Shown: positions 10,923-22,264 of the stretch, one piece after another | How the letters are laid out: each line of letters starts with the position of its first letter | Position numbering within the stretch: position 1 is the stretch's first letter | Assembly (NCBI GenBank): GCA_963575745.1 | Contig: CAUYUJ010009435.1 | Coordinates: 144,001-208,000 of the forward strand | Direction of reading: 5' to 3' | DNA length: 64,000 nucleotides | Origin: Prorocentrum cordatum | Taxonomy: Eukaryota > Sar > Dinophyceae > Prorocentrales > Prorocentraceae | Position numbers and translations under genes: made by a program | The notes under the pieces: model-generated | Databases searched by the model: none | Told to the model about the DNA's origin: nothing | Seen by the model: the letters and a program-made list of their open reading frames with translations, nothing else

Positions 10923-12473
10923 TCAAGCGCACAACGTCTTCGCACACGCTGCACTCAACAACATGTCCGTTGAGTCCGACAGCATGCCGACAAATGGCAG
11001 CGCATGCCGCTCACGCCCTGCCTTCATGCAAGCGCGGAGGCCTACGCTGTATATGAAGTGGTATGGCTCCAACTTCGCCTCGGACATATCGTCCATCAAC
11101 ATCAGAACACGGTGCCACTGGTCGCTGCTCCATAACGCATCAAAAGCAGCACCGTACGTGCCTCCGTTTGGGGATAAGTTTGAGATCCTCAACTCGCTCA
11201 TCAACGACATCGCCCGCGCCCAATCCCTCTCTTTCCCACACGCGAAGATTACAGCATTGTAGGTGATGACGTTCGGCTCCAGATTCCCTGCCTGCATCTC
11301 AGTCAACAGGGCCAGCGCTTGTTGCCACTGCTCGCCTTGGTCACACGCGCCAATTGCAGCGCTGTAGCTGATCGTGTCAATCCTGAGCTTCGCCACCCAG
11401 GCTTCTCTCAACAAGGAAAGTGCCTTTTGCCACTGACCAACTTTCCCACAGGCGCTGATTCCAGAGTTGTAAATCGCGGTGTCGGGCTGCAATTTCGCGT
11501 CCAACATTGCGCTCAACAACGACAACGCCCATCGCCACTCTCCGCCTTTCGCACACGCGCTGACTCCAGCACTATAGCTGATCACATTCTGCTTCAACTT
11601 CACGCTCTGGGCATCTGTCAGCAGCGACAGCGCCTGTTCCCACTGCCCGCCTTTCTCGCACGCGCTGATTCCAGCACTACAACACACTACGTCCAACTCC
11701 ACACTCCCGTCCAACATCTCGCCCAGTAGCCGTAATGCCAACTGCCACTGCTCACCTTTCTCGCACGAGCTGATTCCGGCACTGTAGCTGACAACGTCGG
11801 GCTGCAATCTCACTGACACCATCTCGCCCAATAGCGACAGTGCATGCCACCATTGCTCGCCTTTCTCGCACGAGCTGATCCCAGAATTGTAGCTAATAAT
11901 GTTCGGCTCCAACTCTACAGCCCGCATTTCCGCCAGCAGCCCCAATGCGTGCCACCACTGGCCACCTTTCTCGCACGCGCTGATCCCAGCACTGTAGCTC
12001 ACAACGTCAGGTTCGATTCGGGATTCCCGCAAGTCACTCAACAACAAGAGAGCTTTCTGCCACTGCCCACCTTTCTCGCACGCACTGATCCCAGCGCTAT
12101 AGGAGATCACGTCCAGTTTCAACTCCAAGGTCCGATACCCTGCTAACAACAAAAGGGCAGTCTGCCACTGCTCGGCTTTCTCGCACGCACTGCATGCAGC
12201 ATTGTAACATATGTTGTTCGGCTCTAGCTTCACGTGTCGCATCTCACTGAGCATCGACAATGCATGTATCCACTCTTTCCCTCTCCCGCAGGCGTTGATC
12301 ATAGCACAGTAGAGGATAGGATCTGCCTGCAGGCCTGACCGACTTGCCTCTCGAAACAGGTCTAGAGCCGCGAGCCACCTCCTTGCGCTACCATGACTCT
12401 TGACGGCAGCTGTGAGCGCTGCAGCTCCCGCTGGGAATGCATTGCCCTTCGTGCTCGCCGAGGTAGGCATCAT
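10923..12473 (-). CDS. Pentatricopeptide-repeat (PPR) protein
   Basis: Encodes 516 residues with twelve consecutive full 35-residue PPR motifs (residues 52-471) and a partial thirteenth. The consensus is VISYSAGISACEKGGQWQ followed by an amphipathic helix ending in EPN or EPD. PPR arrays form helical-hairpin superhelices that bind single-stranded RNA, one base per repeat, mostly in plastids and mitochondria, acting in RNA stability, splicing, editing or translation. Residues 5 and 35 are mostly S or N and D or N, as in base-specifying repeats. No C-terminal editing or nuclease domain is present. The frame stays open upstream to a TTG at 12656, but the first ATG is at 12473, which I take as the start. 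An out-of-frame ATG lies just before it. The first 51 residues are Ala/Ser-rich and could hold a transit peptide, though no clear one is visible. There are no introns. A possible spliced-leader relic lies ~80 bp upstream. Confidence 0.9.
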   Translation of the reverse strand: MMPTSASTKGNAFPAGAAALTAAVKSHGSARRWLAALDLFREASRSGLQADPILYCAMINACGRGKEWIHALSMLSEMRHVKLEPNNICYNAACSACEKAEQWQTALLLLAGYRTLELKLDVISYSAGISACEKGGQWQKALLLLSDLRESRIEPDVVSYSAGISACEKGGQWWHALGLLAEMRAVELEPNIISYNSGISSCEKGEQWWHALSLLGEMVSVRLQPDVVSYSAGISSCEKGEQWQLALRLLGEMLDGSVELDVVCCSAGISACEKGGQWEQALSLLTDAQSVKLKQNVISYSAGVSACAKGGEWRWALSLLSAMLDAKLQPDTAIYNSGISACGKVGQWQKALSLLREAWVAKLRIDTISYSAAIGACDQGEQWQQALALLTEMQAGNLEPNVITYNAVIFACGKERDWARAMSLMSELRISNLSPNGGTYGAAFDALWSSDQWHRVLMLMDDMSEAKLEPYHFIYSVGLRACMKAGRERHALPFVGMLSDSTDMLLSAACAKTLCA

Positions 12474-12555
12474 GAGGCGGCATACGGTGTGCAACCACAG
12501 AGGCGGGGAGGGCGGGGAGGATGCCACGACGGGAGGGAGAGGAGGGGGAGCAGAT

Positions 12556-12576
12556 GCTGCACCAAAATGGCTGCGG
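12556..12576 (-). other. Possible degraded spliced-leader relic
   Basis: On the minus strand a pyrimidine tract is followed by CCGCAGCCATTTTGGTGCAG. The dinoflagellate leader has the core CCGTAGCCATTTTGG and then CTCAAG; about 16 of 21 positions agree, with a run of eleven (AGCCATTTTGG). It lies ~80 bp upstream of the PPR ATG on the same strand. The CAG after the pyrimidine tract could equally be a trans-splice acceptor. Confidence 0.35.
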
Positions 12577-12934
12577 CGGGGGGAGGAAGAATAGAAAAGA
12601 GAAAGCTCGTGGTTTCCCCGCAACGTGGGCCCCGGGAGATCTGGACACCCTCCCAAGGCCAGGTTTCATCTTGAGTCGTTCTTCGACGGTCCAAGGAGCC
12701 GAAAGCTGCCAAAACCCGTCCGCTGTGAGTGATTCAAAACGCGAGGGGGTCTGCCAGGCCCTGCTCTACCTGCCCATCTCGGGTGCGTCCAAGATGGGAA
12801 CGTCCAAGAGGTGGGCTCGCAAACCATGGCGCGGGCCACGTGCGCGGCCCAAGGGGGCACAAGGGACGCTTTGCAGTCAGAAGAGGGGGGCATGAAATCC
12901 GGGGAGGTGTCATGACCCCCGGCATGACATCCAC

Positions 12935-13040
12935 ACAAACACACACACACACACTCTCACACACACACACACAGACATTATCGCACTCACACGCACACGC
13001 ACACGCACGCACGCACACGCACACGCACACGCACACACAC
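12935..13040. repeat. CA/CACG dinucleotide array
   Basis: ACACACAC and CACGCACACG runs, interrupted once near 12975 by AGACATTATCGC. Confidence 0.9.
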
Positions 13041-15499
13041 ACCTGGTCACGCAGTCATCCCCCTCCTCTTGGTTCGCCCCCGACCCTCACGACTGGGCAG
13101 GGGGGGAAATTCGCCATGGCGGCTTAAGGAGGACAGCACTTCGGCAGGCAGCTCTGCTGCCCCGGTCCTCAGACATGTCGTTGACGAGCTGAGAGAAGAG
13201 GCCCAGGCCAATACCGGGTCCTGCCGCGCTCGACGGGAGGCCGGCGCGCTCCCTGGCCATCGCTCGGACGTCCATTTCCTGTGTTTTTTTCGGTTTCGCG
13301 CGTGGCTTTTCGCCAAATGATCAAGGATGCTCCTCGATGGTCCTCGCCGACGGAAAAATGCACACGTCCGAGCGATGCCAAGGCTCCTCCCTCGGCCTCC
13401 ACCTCCTCCTCGGGGGCCTCGGTGACCCGAGGCGCGCCTCAGGTCGCTCCACGAGCACGCACAGCGCCACGGCAGAGCGAGCCGAGGATGGGTCACAGGC
13501 GAGGCTCGGTCGGGGTGGCGGGCAGATGCGGGGAGGAGGGATGGGGAGAGAGGGAAGAGAGGGGAAGGGGGGAGGACTGGCCAAGCTCGGACTGGGTAGC
13601 TCCGAGCGCTCAGAGCTCCTCCTGGGCTTGGGGCCAGGGAGCACAAATTTCCCTCCAGACTTGGAGGAGGCAAAACCACCGCACGGTACACAAAGGATGA
13701 CAGGCAAGTCGGAATCGACCCTCATCCTCCTCCACTGGCTCCTCTCCCTGTGCTCCTGTGGTTCTCGTAGGCCCAGGGTCGCCAAACACCGTGGAACGCC
13801 GTGCCGCCGCCGCGCGCTGCCGCCGCCCGCGCGTCGGAGGCGGACCCCCGCCGCTACACCGGCGTCGGACCCACTGCTGCTTCCTTCGGGCGCACGCCTG
13901 CACGAAGCGCTGTTAGCAAGCAGCTCACGGAAGCTTCTGTCGTCTCCGTGGCGCCCAACAGCGCGCCCAGTCGCGAGCAAACCGGACACCACGCGTCTTC
14001 CTCACGTGGCGCTATCGGCCGCTGTTTGGCGTTAGTGAGCGCTGTTGAGCGCTACTAGGCGCTATTCGTCGATATACATTAAGCCAAAGACGAGCGAAGT
14101 TTCTGTTTCCGGATCCACGGATCGGGAAAGTGGCCCCCCTCTCCGAAACATGGGGCCAATCCAGCCTGAAAGGGCAACGGAACGCGGCGATGCTATGCTG
14201 GAAACGGGACCCGTCGCTGATCCACACGCCCTTATCAATGCTCGCGCGTCTTTCGATTCGAACGCGATCGATGCGTGGGCCATGCTACCGAGCACGTCCC
14301 AACCCTACGAGGGGCCAGTCACGGCATGGAATGGAACCAGACCTCTGGCGCCAATTCAGCGGGGTTCCCAAAGCAGTGCGGTGACAGACCGTGCGGTCAT
14401 CTCGAAATTCCGAAAGACTCTACTACACGGTCTGTCACCGAACAGTTTTTGAACCCTGGAGGCCCCAATCGCCCAACATCAGACATACTCGGAGAACAGC
14501 CCGAGTCACAAAATCGCGCGGTCACCTGGAATCCGCACTGACTCACCACACGGCGTGGTCACCACACCCCTTGGGGGCCGACGATGCTCATGCCCTGCTT
14601 CCGCTGCCACCCGGGGGGGGCAATCCCAAGGGCTTGGATCGAACGTCGATCGCCGGCTCCGCCTCCTCTTCTTCCTCGCCCCTCTCCAGGTGCTGGGCAC
14701 CCCTCTTCATACCAGTGAGCAGAGGCACGTGCACCTGGACTCCCCCCATTGCATCGCCTGCGGCCCGTGCCGCATCATCCCAGTCGCCCTTTGCGAGAAA
14801 GCCTCGGACCCCGCACGCTTGCAGCTCTGGCCCGTCGTTGCCTGCGATCCCCTCGCAGTCCAGATTGTCAGGCGGGTGGGGCGCCGTCGCCGTCTCTCTC
14901 TCTCTCTCTGGAGCGAGAGCCGCGCCCGCCTTATGTCAGGCCCGAGAGACCGAAGGTCGGAGCGTCCACGGGAGCGCCACAGGAACGACAGGTCGGGTGA
15001 GGTTGCGCTCCCGCGGCCAAGCGACGCAGAGAGGCGGGCTGCGCCGCCTCCGTCTCGTGCGCAGAGCAGACTTCGGTGGCAACTCTTCGGGGCCTCCCAC
15101 GTCACCTTGCTGGCTCTGGCGAACCGACGCTGACCCAAGCCAATCGACGCCAGCCGAGGCTGAGCGACGCCAAATCGGCGCTTTCCCATCGACTACAAGG
15201 CACCAGCGCACGCGAATGCACTCTGAAGACTGAGCTTCGAGGACACGCAAGGCTCCCAGGAGTTGCGACCGAGTCCGTCCCTCTCAGAACGCTCCGGGGG
15301 GCACCAGATACTGGAAGGGTGCCGAACAACCAAAATGAGCAACAAAAAACGAGACCGAGGACTCTGATGCCTCCTTGCCGAAGCTACCCAGCGCCCTCCC
15401 CTCCAACCCCCTCGGCGCGTCCCCATCATGGGGCCTTCCCCAGGAGTCCTCGGGAACCCTAAAGAAGTCCTGACAATATCGTCATCAATCCCACAACTG
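13041..15499. other. GC-rich region, no gene recognised
   Basis: Long frames exist on both strands (for example minus 13321-13992 and plus 14391-15233). They are Pro/Arg/Ser-rich and overlap each other on opposite strands, and no domain is recognisable. A CTCTCTCTCTCTC run lies near 14894. Confidence 0.4.
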
Positions 15500-16250
15500 T
15501 TTCAGGACGAATCCCTCGACAATCATGAGCATCTCTGTTGAAATCCTGATGATGTCTAAAAACGCTAAGACTTTCGCGACGAAGTCACCTGACATCCCAA
15601 CGTTTCCTCGATACTCCTGTTGGTTTCAGAGGGGATCCCACGGATTGACCTGCGCATCCCAAGTTTCCTCAGGACCCCCGGGGATTCCCTCAGGAACCCT
15701 CCGGGGCTAATCAGAAATCTGGTTGATTTTGGCCAGAACGTTGTTTGGGAGAGGATGGAAGCTGACAGGACACATATCGGCCAACACTCGAAATCCACTC
15801 GCGCCGCAACCAGAGATGTGCAACAGAGCCAGAGAGAGGAGAGCGAAGAGAAGGAGGAGGAGCGAAGACGAGGACGACGGAGAGTGGGCAGCGTGGTTGC
15901 ACAGAACAGCTGAAAAGGGGTCAGGACCAGGGGTAAAAAACAACAGCGAAATGAAGGAGCCTCAGGATTTCTGCAGGAATCCGAATGAATGGATTCTAAC
16001 GGATTTCCTCTGGATCCCCGAGATTATCCTGAGACATCCTGAAAGAAAACCAATGAGATTCTCAAGTTCCCTTCGGGAGCCCAACATGGACTTCCTCTGC
16101 ATTCCTCAAGTTTCCCTCCGAACTTGTGAAGAAGTTCGTGGGATACGTAGAGCCTGTAGCAGTTCCTTGGGACTCCCGACGGAGTCCTCATCATATCTTT
16201 TAGGGATCTGGAATTCCTGGGGGTCCTGTGGATGCCCTGAGGGATAATCT
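15500..16250. repeat. Degenerate GGAATCC/GGATTCC short-period region
   Basis: Loose reiteration of CAGGAATCC, GGGATTCCC and CTCAGGA-type words at roughly 10-12 bp, related to the AAGGAATC family at 23560-24230. A GA-rich stretch lies at 15835-15880. Confidence 0.45.
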
Positions 16251-17989
16251 AAGATTGCATCGTGCGCACATCGCGGCGGACTCAACCGGTCGCGGAACGA
16301 AGGCCCTGCCGATGCGTCGCACCTTCCCCGCGCGAGACGCCCGCCAGCGCGCGCGGTACCGTGTCCGGCCGCGAGGCGCCACCGCAATCGCGCAGCGAAT
16401 CCTCCTGCCTTGGTGGGGGTGGTCAGATCGGCGCTTCAGCATGCCAGGCGGCTGCACGCTGACACGGTGGGGTGCCGGGCCGGGCCAGCCGGATGATACA
16501 TTGGCTCGGCAGTGGCTTCGCCAGTGCAATGGCCTGGGGGGCGCCCAGCCAGGGGGCCAAGGCAAGGGGATCGCAGCGAGAACCGCCCTCCCCCGTTGCG
16601 GAGGGAAGCCCTCGTCGATGCGACGCAGCTGCGTCCTCCCTGCGCAGGGCCCCCGCCCGCGGAAGGCGCAGAGCCGCAGCAGGGCGCCACCCTTCGTCGC
16701 GGAGCGGGGCCCTCCATCCATCGCGCAGGCAGGCCTGCCGCCAGCGTGCAGTGCAGTTCAGGGAACTGCGCACGTGGACACCAAGGCCTCTGGGCCCTGT
16801 CCTGTGGGGCTCGGCAGAACCACCGCAGGACAACGCGCATAGCAACGCATTCACGTATGATTTCCGGGCCAGTTCTCTCTGGGTGACAGGAGTTGGACAG
16901 AAGGCATCAACAGATACACGCACACTGCGTCTGGGCCGCCGCCTGCCGCTGAGTGCTGGACACACGCAACAGAGGACAGTGGACACTTGCCTGGCCGCGA
17001 AGTTCCGAGTGGTGCCGCAGAGGGCTACGGCAGGTTCGTGTCGTGTCGACCCCGGCGTTGGTTTTTGACACCGCAGGGATCGTTCAACCTTGAACGATCG
17101 GCCATTTCCGCGACGTCCAATCGTTCAACATCGACCGATTCTGGGCCGCCGCCGGCGTTCAACCTTGAACGCCCGCGCTGGGGTCGCCGCCGGTCGACAC
17201 GACGCAAACCTACCGTACCCCGCGCCCCTCCAGCCGCGGGGCGAAGCCCCCGACGACCAGTCGCGGAGCGAGGCCCCGCGGATGCGACGCACCGTCGCCG
17301 CTCCGCGGGGGAATATAACCTTCCCCCTCGGGCGCAGGCGGGGCTCGGGTGCCGGAGGGGGTGGGGATGCGGGCGGCTCGCGCGCGCACTCGAGCGATTC
17401 TCCTACCTTCGGCAATCCTGGCGAGGGGGGTGGGATGCGTGCGTGCGCGCTTCCCTACGAGTCCCTCCTCCTCTCCCTGGTCCACCCCGCCCTCCTCATC
17501 TTCCTTCTCCTCATCCTCCGCCTCCCCTCCCCCCACTTCTCCCTCCTATTATCGTCCCTTCCCCGTTGCGCTCCCCATATCCTCCGCCTAACATCATCAG
17601 TTTCTCCCCTCTTCTGCTGCACTCTACAGCTAAACGAAGGCGTCGCTGCCACTCCCAAGAGGGCAATATGAAGCAGACCAGAAATAGCCAGACGACCCCC
17701 GCTTGCCAGGGGTGAAAAGGCGTGTAACACCTTTGGCTGTCCCCCTTCCTCACTTCTCTTCTAGAGGGGGGGACCTCGAAGCCTCCAGATCCACACTCCG
17801 CGGCCGCAAAGATGCCTCAACTGCGATCTAGTATGGCACATGGCTCCAGAAGAGATCCAACACGTTGGCTTGGTGGCCTAAGAATGGCCCAAGACACCAC
17901 AAAAGGACCCGATGAGGGGCTCAATAGGCAAAAACCGATGACTTCCAACATGTATTTGAACGACGTTCGAGTCGGCTTTACCAATCTTG
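16251..17989. other. GC-rich region, no gene recognised
   Basis: Pyrimidine-rich CTCCTC stretch at 17460-17610. CGTTCAACCTTGAACG occurs at 17079-17096, and GTTCAACCTTGAACG recurs at 17157-17171; each is a short palindrome-like word. No coding feature was recognised. Confidence 0.4.
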
Positions 17990-18200
17990 GGGGATCCAAA
18001 ACGGCCCGGGAGCCCCCCCCCCAGACCGGCCCAAGACGACCCGAGACGCTCTCAATGGAGCCCAGAGACAGTCGCAGAGGGCCCTACGACACCCCCCAAG
18101 AGGCCCCCAGGACGGCCTTCAAGAAGGCCCCAAGAGAGGGCGACCCTCCAACGACGCACACCTGTGACTGCAGCGGCAACCCTCTGGAGATCCCCAGGCA
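17990..18200. repeat. CCAAGA/CCCAAGAGG short-period repeat
   Basis: Diverged member of the 10-12 bp CCCCAAGAGG family (GGCCCAAGACGACCCGAGAC, ACACCCCCCAAGAGGCCCCC). Confidence 0.5.
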
Positions 18201-18518
18201 TCCACAGCGGTGGCCCCTAACGGTCCCTGCGGGGGGGAGGCCCCAGGAGGCCTCTCCGCATTCCTAGATAGAAGGAGGCCGAGCACGCCCAAAAAAGTAT
18301 CGACCGCCCATCCCCAGTCCTGCTCCGACCCCTCTGCAGAGGAGCAGCGAGCACGGCGTGCCCGCGATGTCTCGGAGCCCCGCGCGGGTCTCTTGGACGG
18401 CACTGGGCCCCCCACCTCCCTGGCGCGCGGCGCTTCGTGTCTATTTGCATATGCTGCTCTTCCGAGCACATCGGCTGGGCTGCCCCCCGCCCCCCCCAAG
18501 GCGGGCTCCCGCGTGGCC

Positions 18519-19930
18519 CTGCAGCAGCAATGCGAACTCGGCCTCCCACGTCGCGTCGTCGCCCTCGAAGCCGATGAGCTCGGCGACGGGGCGCATCTCC
18601 TGGGCGGGGGCGGGGACGTGCACGGAGGTCCCTCTAGGACGACGAAGACCGAGAGCCGAGAGACCCCTCTGGAGGCCCAGGCCTCCAGCGTCGTGAGGAT
18701 GCAGCACTGGCGACGCTCCTCGACCGCGGCGCAAGGGGGCCGCGTTCGGGCCGCGGGGAGGCGATCGACTGTTCCAGGGGCCCTCCTCCCTCCACCTCCA
18801 TCGCCGATGCGGTCTCAGGAGGGGGGAGGGCATCGAGGTGCGAGCCCCCCCCACCCGACGCCTGCAATGCAAGCGCCGGCGGTGTCAGCGCAACGACGGC
18901 TGCACCTGGCTGAGAGTACGTGTTCGACAGTGGGCCCTGTGCTGCCCATCGGCCTTCGGCGGTCTTCAGTGGTCCTCAGTGGTCCTCAGCGGTTTCCGCT
19001 GCTCTTGGGCGGTCCCCGCCGTCCTTCTGCGCGGCTATTGGACGGCTGCGTGGACAGGGGGGCCGTATGCCAAATATTGTTTATCGACTAGGCCGGCATG
19101 GTGAACGCCGTCCCTACTACTCTTCTGCCTCCGGGCCTCCTCCCTCGTCTCTCCCTGTCAAAGGATTGCCCCAGCAGCCCCTAAGATCACTCACCAAGAT
19201 GGCCCCATGGAGCTACAAGAGACTCCGAGGTGGCTCCATGAAGGAGGCGGAGTGCGGGAGGGCGAGAGAGATTTTGAGAGAAAGAGGCGGAGGCGGAGGA
19301 GGAGGCGGAGGAGGAGCAGGAGGAGGAGGAGGAGGAGGAGAGAGGAGGAGGAGGAGGAGGAGGAGGAGGAGGAGGAGGATAGGAAAGTAGAGGACGGAAC
19401 AAAAAAACAGCATAAGCACAGACTGTCAGAGGTGAGCGCGGGCTGCCCGGGTCGGCACGGTGCTCCCCTCTCCCTGGCGCGCGGAGCGAGCCAAGTTCGG
19501 CGCCGGAGGCGCCGCCATGGGGTGCCCGTAGCCGATCCCAGAGATCCGCGGGGAGCTCAGAGCGTTTGTGTGTGCAGTTGTTTGTTCGTCGAGAGATGAT
19601 GCCGAGGAGAAGGAGGAGGAAGAGGAGGAGGAGGAGGAGGAGGCGGAGGAGGAGGAGAGAGACGGTACTATGGATCAGGAGTAGTAGGAGAAGGAGGAGG
19701 AGGAGGAGGAGGAGGAGGAGGAGGAGGAGGAAGGGAGGAAGAGGAGGAAGGGAGGAGGAGGAAGGGAGGAGGAGGAGGAGGAGGAGGAGGAGGAAACGGT
19801 ATGAATGAGACGGTATGAAAGGAGGGACGAGCCCCGCCCTGACTCGCTCCGCCGGGGGGAACGGCCGTCCGACGAGCTCAGCCTGCCGTCGCCGTCCCGG
19901 TCGCAGGCCCGGAACACGTCGCCTCTCGCG
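18519..19930 (-). CDS. Partial EF-hand gene, two predicted exons
   Basis: Exon A (ending at 19870) encodes VFRACDRDGDGRLSSS. This is a calcium-binding EF-hand loop with Asp at positions 1, 3 and 5 and Gly at 6, but lacking the final Glu. Exon B begins at 18599 after a CCCGCCCAG acceptor and reads EMRPVAELIGFEGDDATW and then EAEFALLLQ. Joining TCG to GAG supplies Glu at loop position 12 exactly. The implied intron is 1270 bp, GA-AG, and full of GGA arrays. Non-GT donors are known in dinoflagellates. The same module is split differently at 63446-63521 plus 56733-56796, where VFRACD, GDGRLS, GFEG, W.AEF and HAGA recur. Ends of the gene are not defined, and it may be a fragment. Confidence 0.45.
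19285..19382. repeat. GGA/GGC triplet array
   Basis: AGGCGGAGGAGGAGGAGGAG-type purine tract within the predicted EF-hand intron. Confidence 0.9.
19598..19800. repeat. GGA triplet arrays
   Basis: Several GGA runs of 20-60 bp separated by short interruptions, again within the predicted EF-hand intron. Confidence 0.9.
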
Positions 19931-20428
19931 CCGGGGCCCTCCCGCCCTCTGCCATCCGAAGAAGCATTGAGGCGCGATTGAGGCGCGATTGAGGCGGATG
20001 ACTACAACCCTCGTCAAAATTAAGTTCAAAAATGTCTGACGTGGTTGAACTGCTTGTCGGAAGATCTGGGGCCGAGTATCGATGAGTGCGGGGTACTTGC
20101 ATGCGCCGCCCCTCCAATGTCGGTCGACGTCAAACTTTCGAGTCAACTTCGGACATACTATCTTTGCCCTCGCCCCGACATTGAAGGGGCGGCGTGTCGA
20201 CATTCAGGGGCGCGCCGAAATCGAAATGACGTGCCAGCAACTTTTGAGGTCAATTTTGACGAGGGTAGTAGGCCCGATTGATCGCGGGATCAAGCTCGTG
20301 ACCAATCGAGATTTTAAGCCGAATCACACGGGGTCATCAGAAAGTTTAGGGCAGGGTTTGACCACGGATGTACCAGCGCCGAAACCGATTTGAATCTCCC
20401 AGAAGTTGCATCCTAATTCTGGAGGGGG

Positions 20429-20429
20429 C

Positions 20430-20490
<61 letters not shown>
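20429..20490. repeat. Perfect ATG/CAT triplet array
   Basis: About twenty uninterrupted ATG triplets. Polymethionine or polyisoleucine frames here are artefacts. Confidence 0.95.
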
Positions 20491-20492
<2 letters not shown>

Positions 20493-20948
20493 AGTTCGCA
20501 TCGAGTCGGGTCATCGACCCGAATCGGAATGTGCGTCGGATCGGGCTGCATAGGCACGGAGTCGGAATCGAATCGGATCGGCTACGCCAGGATGCGCGAA
20601 CGTGCCATGGGAACATCGGGCCACATCGGATCGTCGGGATTTTGGCATCAAATTGAATCGGGCCCGCCGGAATCGACCTCGAATCGGATCGAAATGGTCC
20701 CAGGAGCGCGGAGGACGAGCACATTGCTAACCAAGATTTTGAACATGCCACCTGGAGAGAACGAGGAACGGAGAACGCTTTGACCAACGGCTGCAATATT
20801 CTCGGGCGCGCCAACGCGCTGATGTATCAAAGCCCCTGTGTGGCCCTTGGGGCAGAGGTATCGGACCAGAACGGCCTCGTGGAATCTGGCGTCGCCCCGG
20901 TGCCAGAAGGAGGAGGAGTAGGAAGTGGAGGGAGGACTGGGGAGGAGC
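20491..20948. other. TCGGATCG-rich spacer, no gene recognised
   Basis: 20495-20700 reiterates GAATCGGATCGG/CATCGGATCG words. It contains no recognised coding feature. Confidence 0.4.
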
Positions 20949-21164
20949 AGGAGGAGCAGGAGCAGGAGGAGGAGGAGGAGGAGGAGGAGGAGGAGGAGGA
21001 GGAGGAAGTGGAGGAAGGAGTGGGAGGAGGAGGAGGAGGAGGAACTTCGGGGATCAACGTGCTTGGGCGTTCTTAGGCTTTGATCTGGCCTCCAGAGGCC
21101 GCCTGACGCCTCCAAAGAGGGAGCAGGAGGAGGAGGAGGAGGAGGAGGAGGAGGAGGAGGAGGC
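20949..21164. repeat. GGA triplet arrays flanking a short spacer
   Basis: GGA runs at about 20960-21045 and 21122-21164. The second ends exactly where the spliced-leader-like sequence begins. Confidence 0.85.
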
Positions 21165-21165
21165 T

Positions 21166-21186
21166 CAGTAGCTATTTTGGTTCAAG
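21166..21186 (+). other. Spliced-leader relic (diverged)
   Basis: CAGTAGCTATTTTGGTTCAAG matches the 21-nt core of the dinoflagellate leader at 18 positions. Two of the three differences are C-to-T. It is on the same strand as, and about 1.1 kb upstream of, the PABP-like pseudogene. This is the expected layout for an old reverse-transcribed, trans-spliced mRNA. Confidence 0.6.
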
Positions 21187-21361
21187 GAGGGGGAAGAGGA
21201 GAGTCGCACATGCGGGCCCCCTCCCCCCCACAGGGCGAGGCCCGCGCGCCCCCTGCCCGCGGCTGCCACGAGCGCGGCGCCCGCCACGGCCCCGCGTGGA
21301 ACGCCCGCGGCCCCAAACGAGCACGCCGCCGTCCACGACAGCGCCCACACGGCTGCGCCGA

Positions 21362-21496
21362 CCAGCCACAACTGGGGGAGCTGTGGTCCTTACCCCCCTG
21401 GGGCAACCAATCGCATCGACGATCTCTCGAGAGGGGTGTCAAAATCGATGGGCCCCCCAGGGGGGTAAGGACCACAGCTCCCCCAGTTGTGGCTGG
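21362..21496. repeat. Perfect inverted repeat, 42-bp arms
   Basis: The left arm (21362-21403) begins CCAGCCACAACTGGGGGAGC and is exactly complementary to 21455-21496. The loop is 51 nt and contains a further small palindrome (TCTCGAGA). A transcript would form a long perfect hairpin. Confidence 0.9.
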
Positions 21497-22264
21497 CCTG
21501 CCACGGGGGGCTGCCCACCATCAGGGCGACCCCGCACCTCCCTGCGGGCACCGGAGGCCGCCGCTCCGGGTGCCGCCGCGGCCCGGCGCGCCGCGCGGCA
21601 CGACGACGCCTGGCCGCGGCCGAGGCGGCAGTGCGGCGGCGGCGTGGCAGCTGCAGGGAGTGCCACAGCACAAGACGCCGGCACCCACGCCGTCGCCACC
21701 ACCAGCGCCGACGCCGACACCAACAGCAGCATCCAACACATCGTGATACCGGCCAGCCTGGGCCCTTCCTAACCCCAACCCGGCCTCCCTTCCCGCCCCG
21801 CGGTCGCCTAGCTGACGCATGCGGAGCTCGAGGACACAGCCCAGGATGCCATGCGCGGCGCAGCTCAACGACGAGAAACCCCTCCCCACGCCCCACCCGA
21901 CGACCCTCCCCACGCCCCCCCCTGACGCCCCCACCCCTGACGCTTCGCGCGACGCCCCACACGACGGCCCTCCCGACGCCTCACAAGAGGCCGAAGTCCG
22001 CACCCGAGTCATCTCCGAATCTGGTGCCGACGCTGCAACCAACGGCCAGCCGCACGTCCGCACTCTCACTGTCTCCGACACCAGCATGAGGATCCAGAGC
22101 ACCATAAGAAGGACCTGCAGAGCTACTCCAATGACGTCGACACACCAAGTGCACCTAGACGACGTTCGCGACGGACAAGGCCCTCCAAAAAGGGGTCGAC
22201 GCCCTCCTCACCCACCGCCCTACGCGACACCCCTCCCCACTACGACGCTTGCACCACCTCATTA

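Noticed and set aside
13321-13992. 223-codon minus-strand frame
   Set aside because: No domain, Pro/Arg/Ser-rich, and overlapped by an equally long frame on the plus strand.
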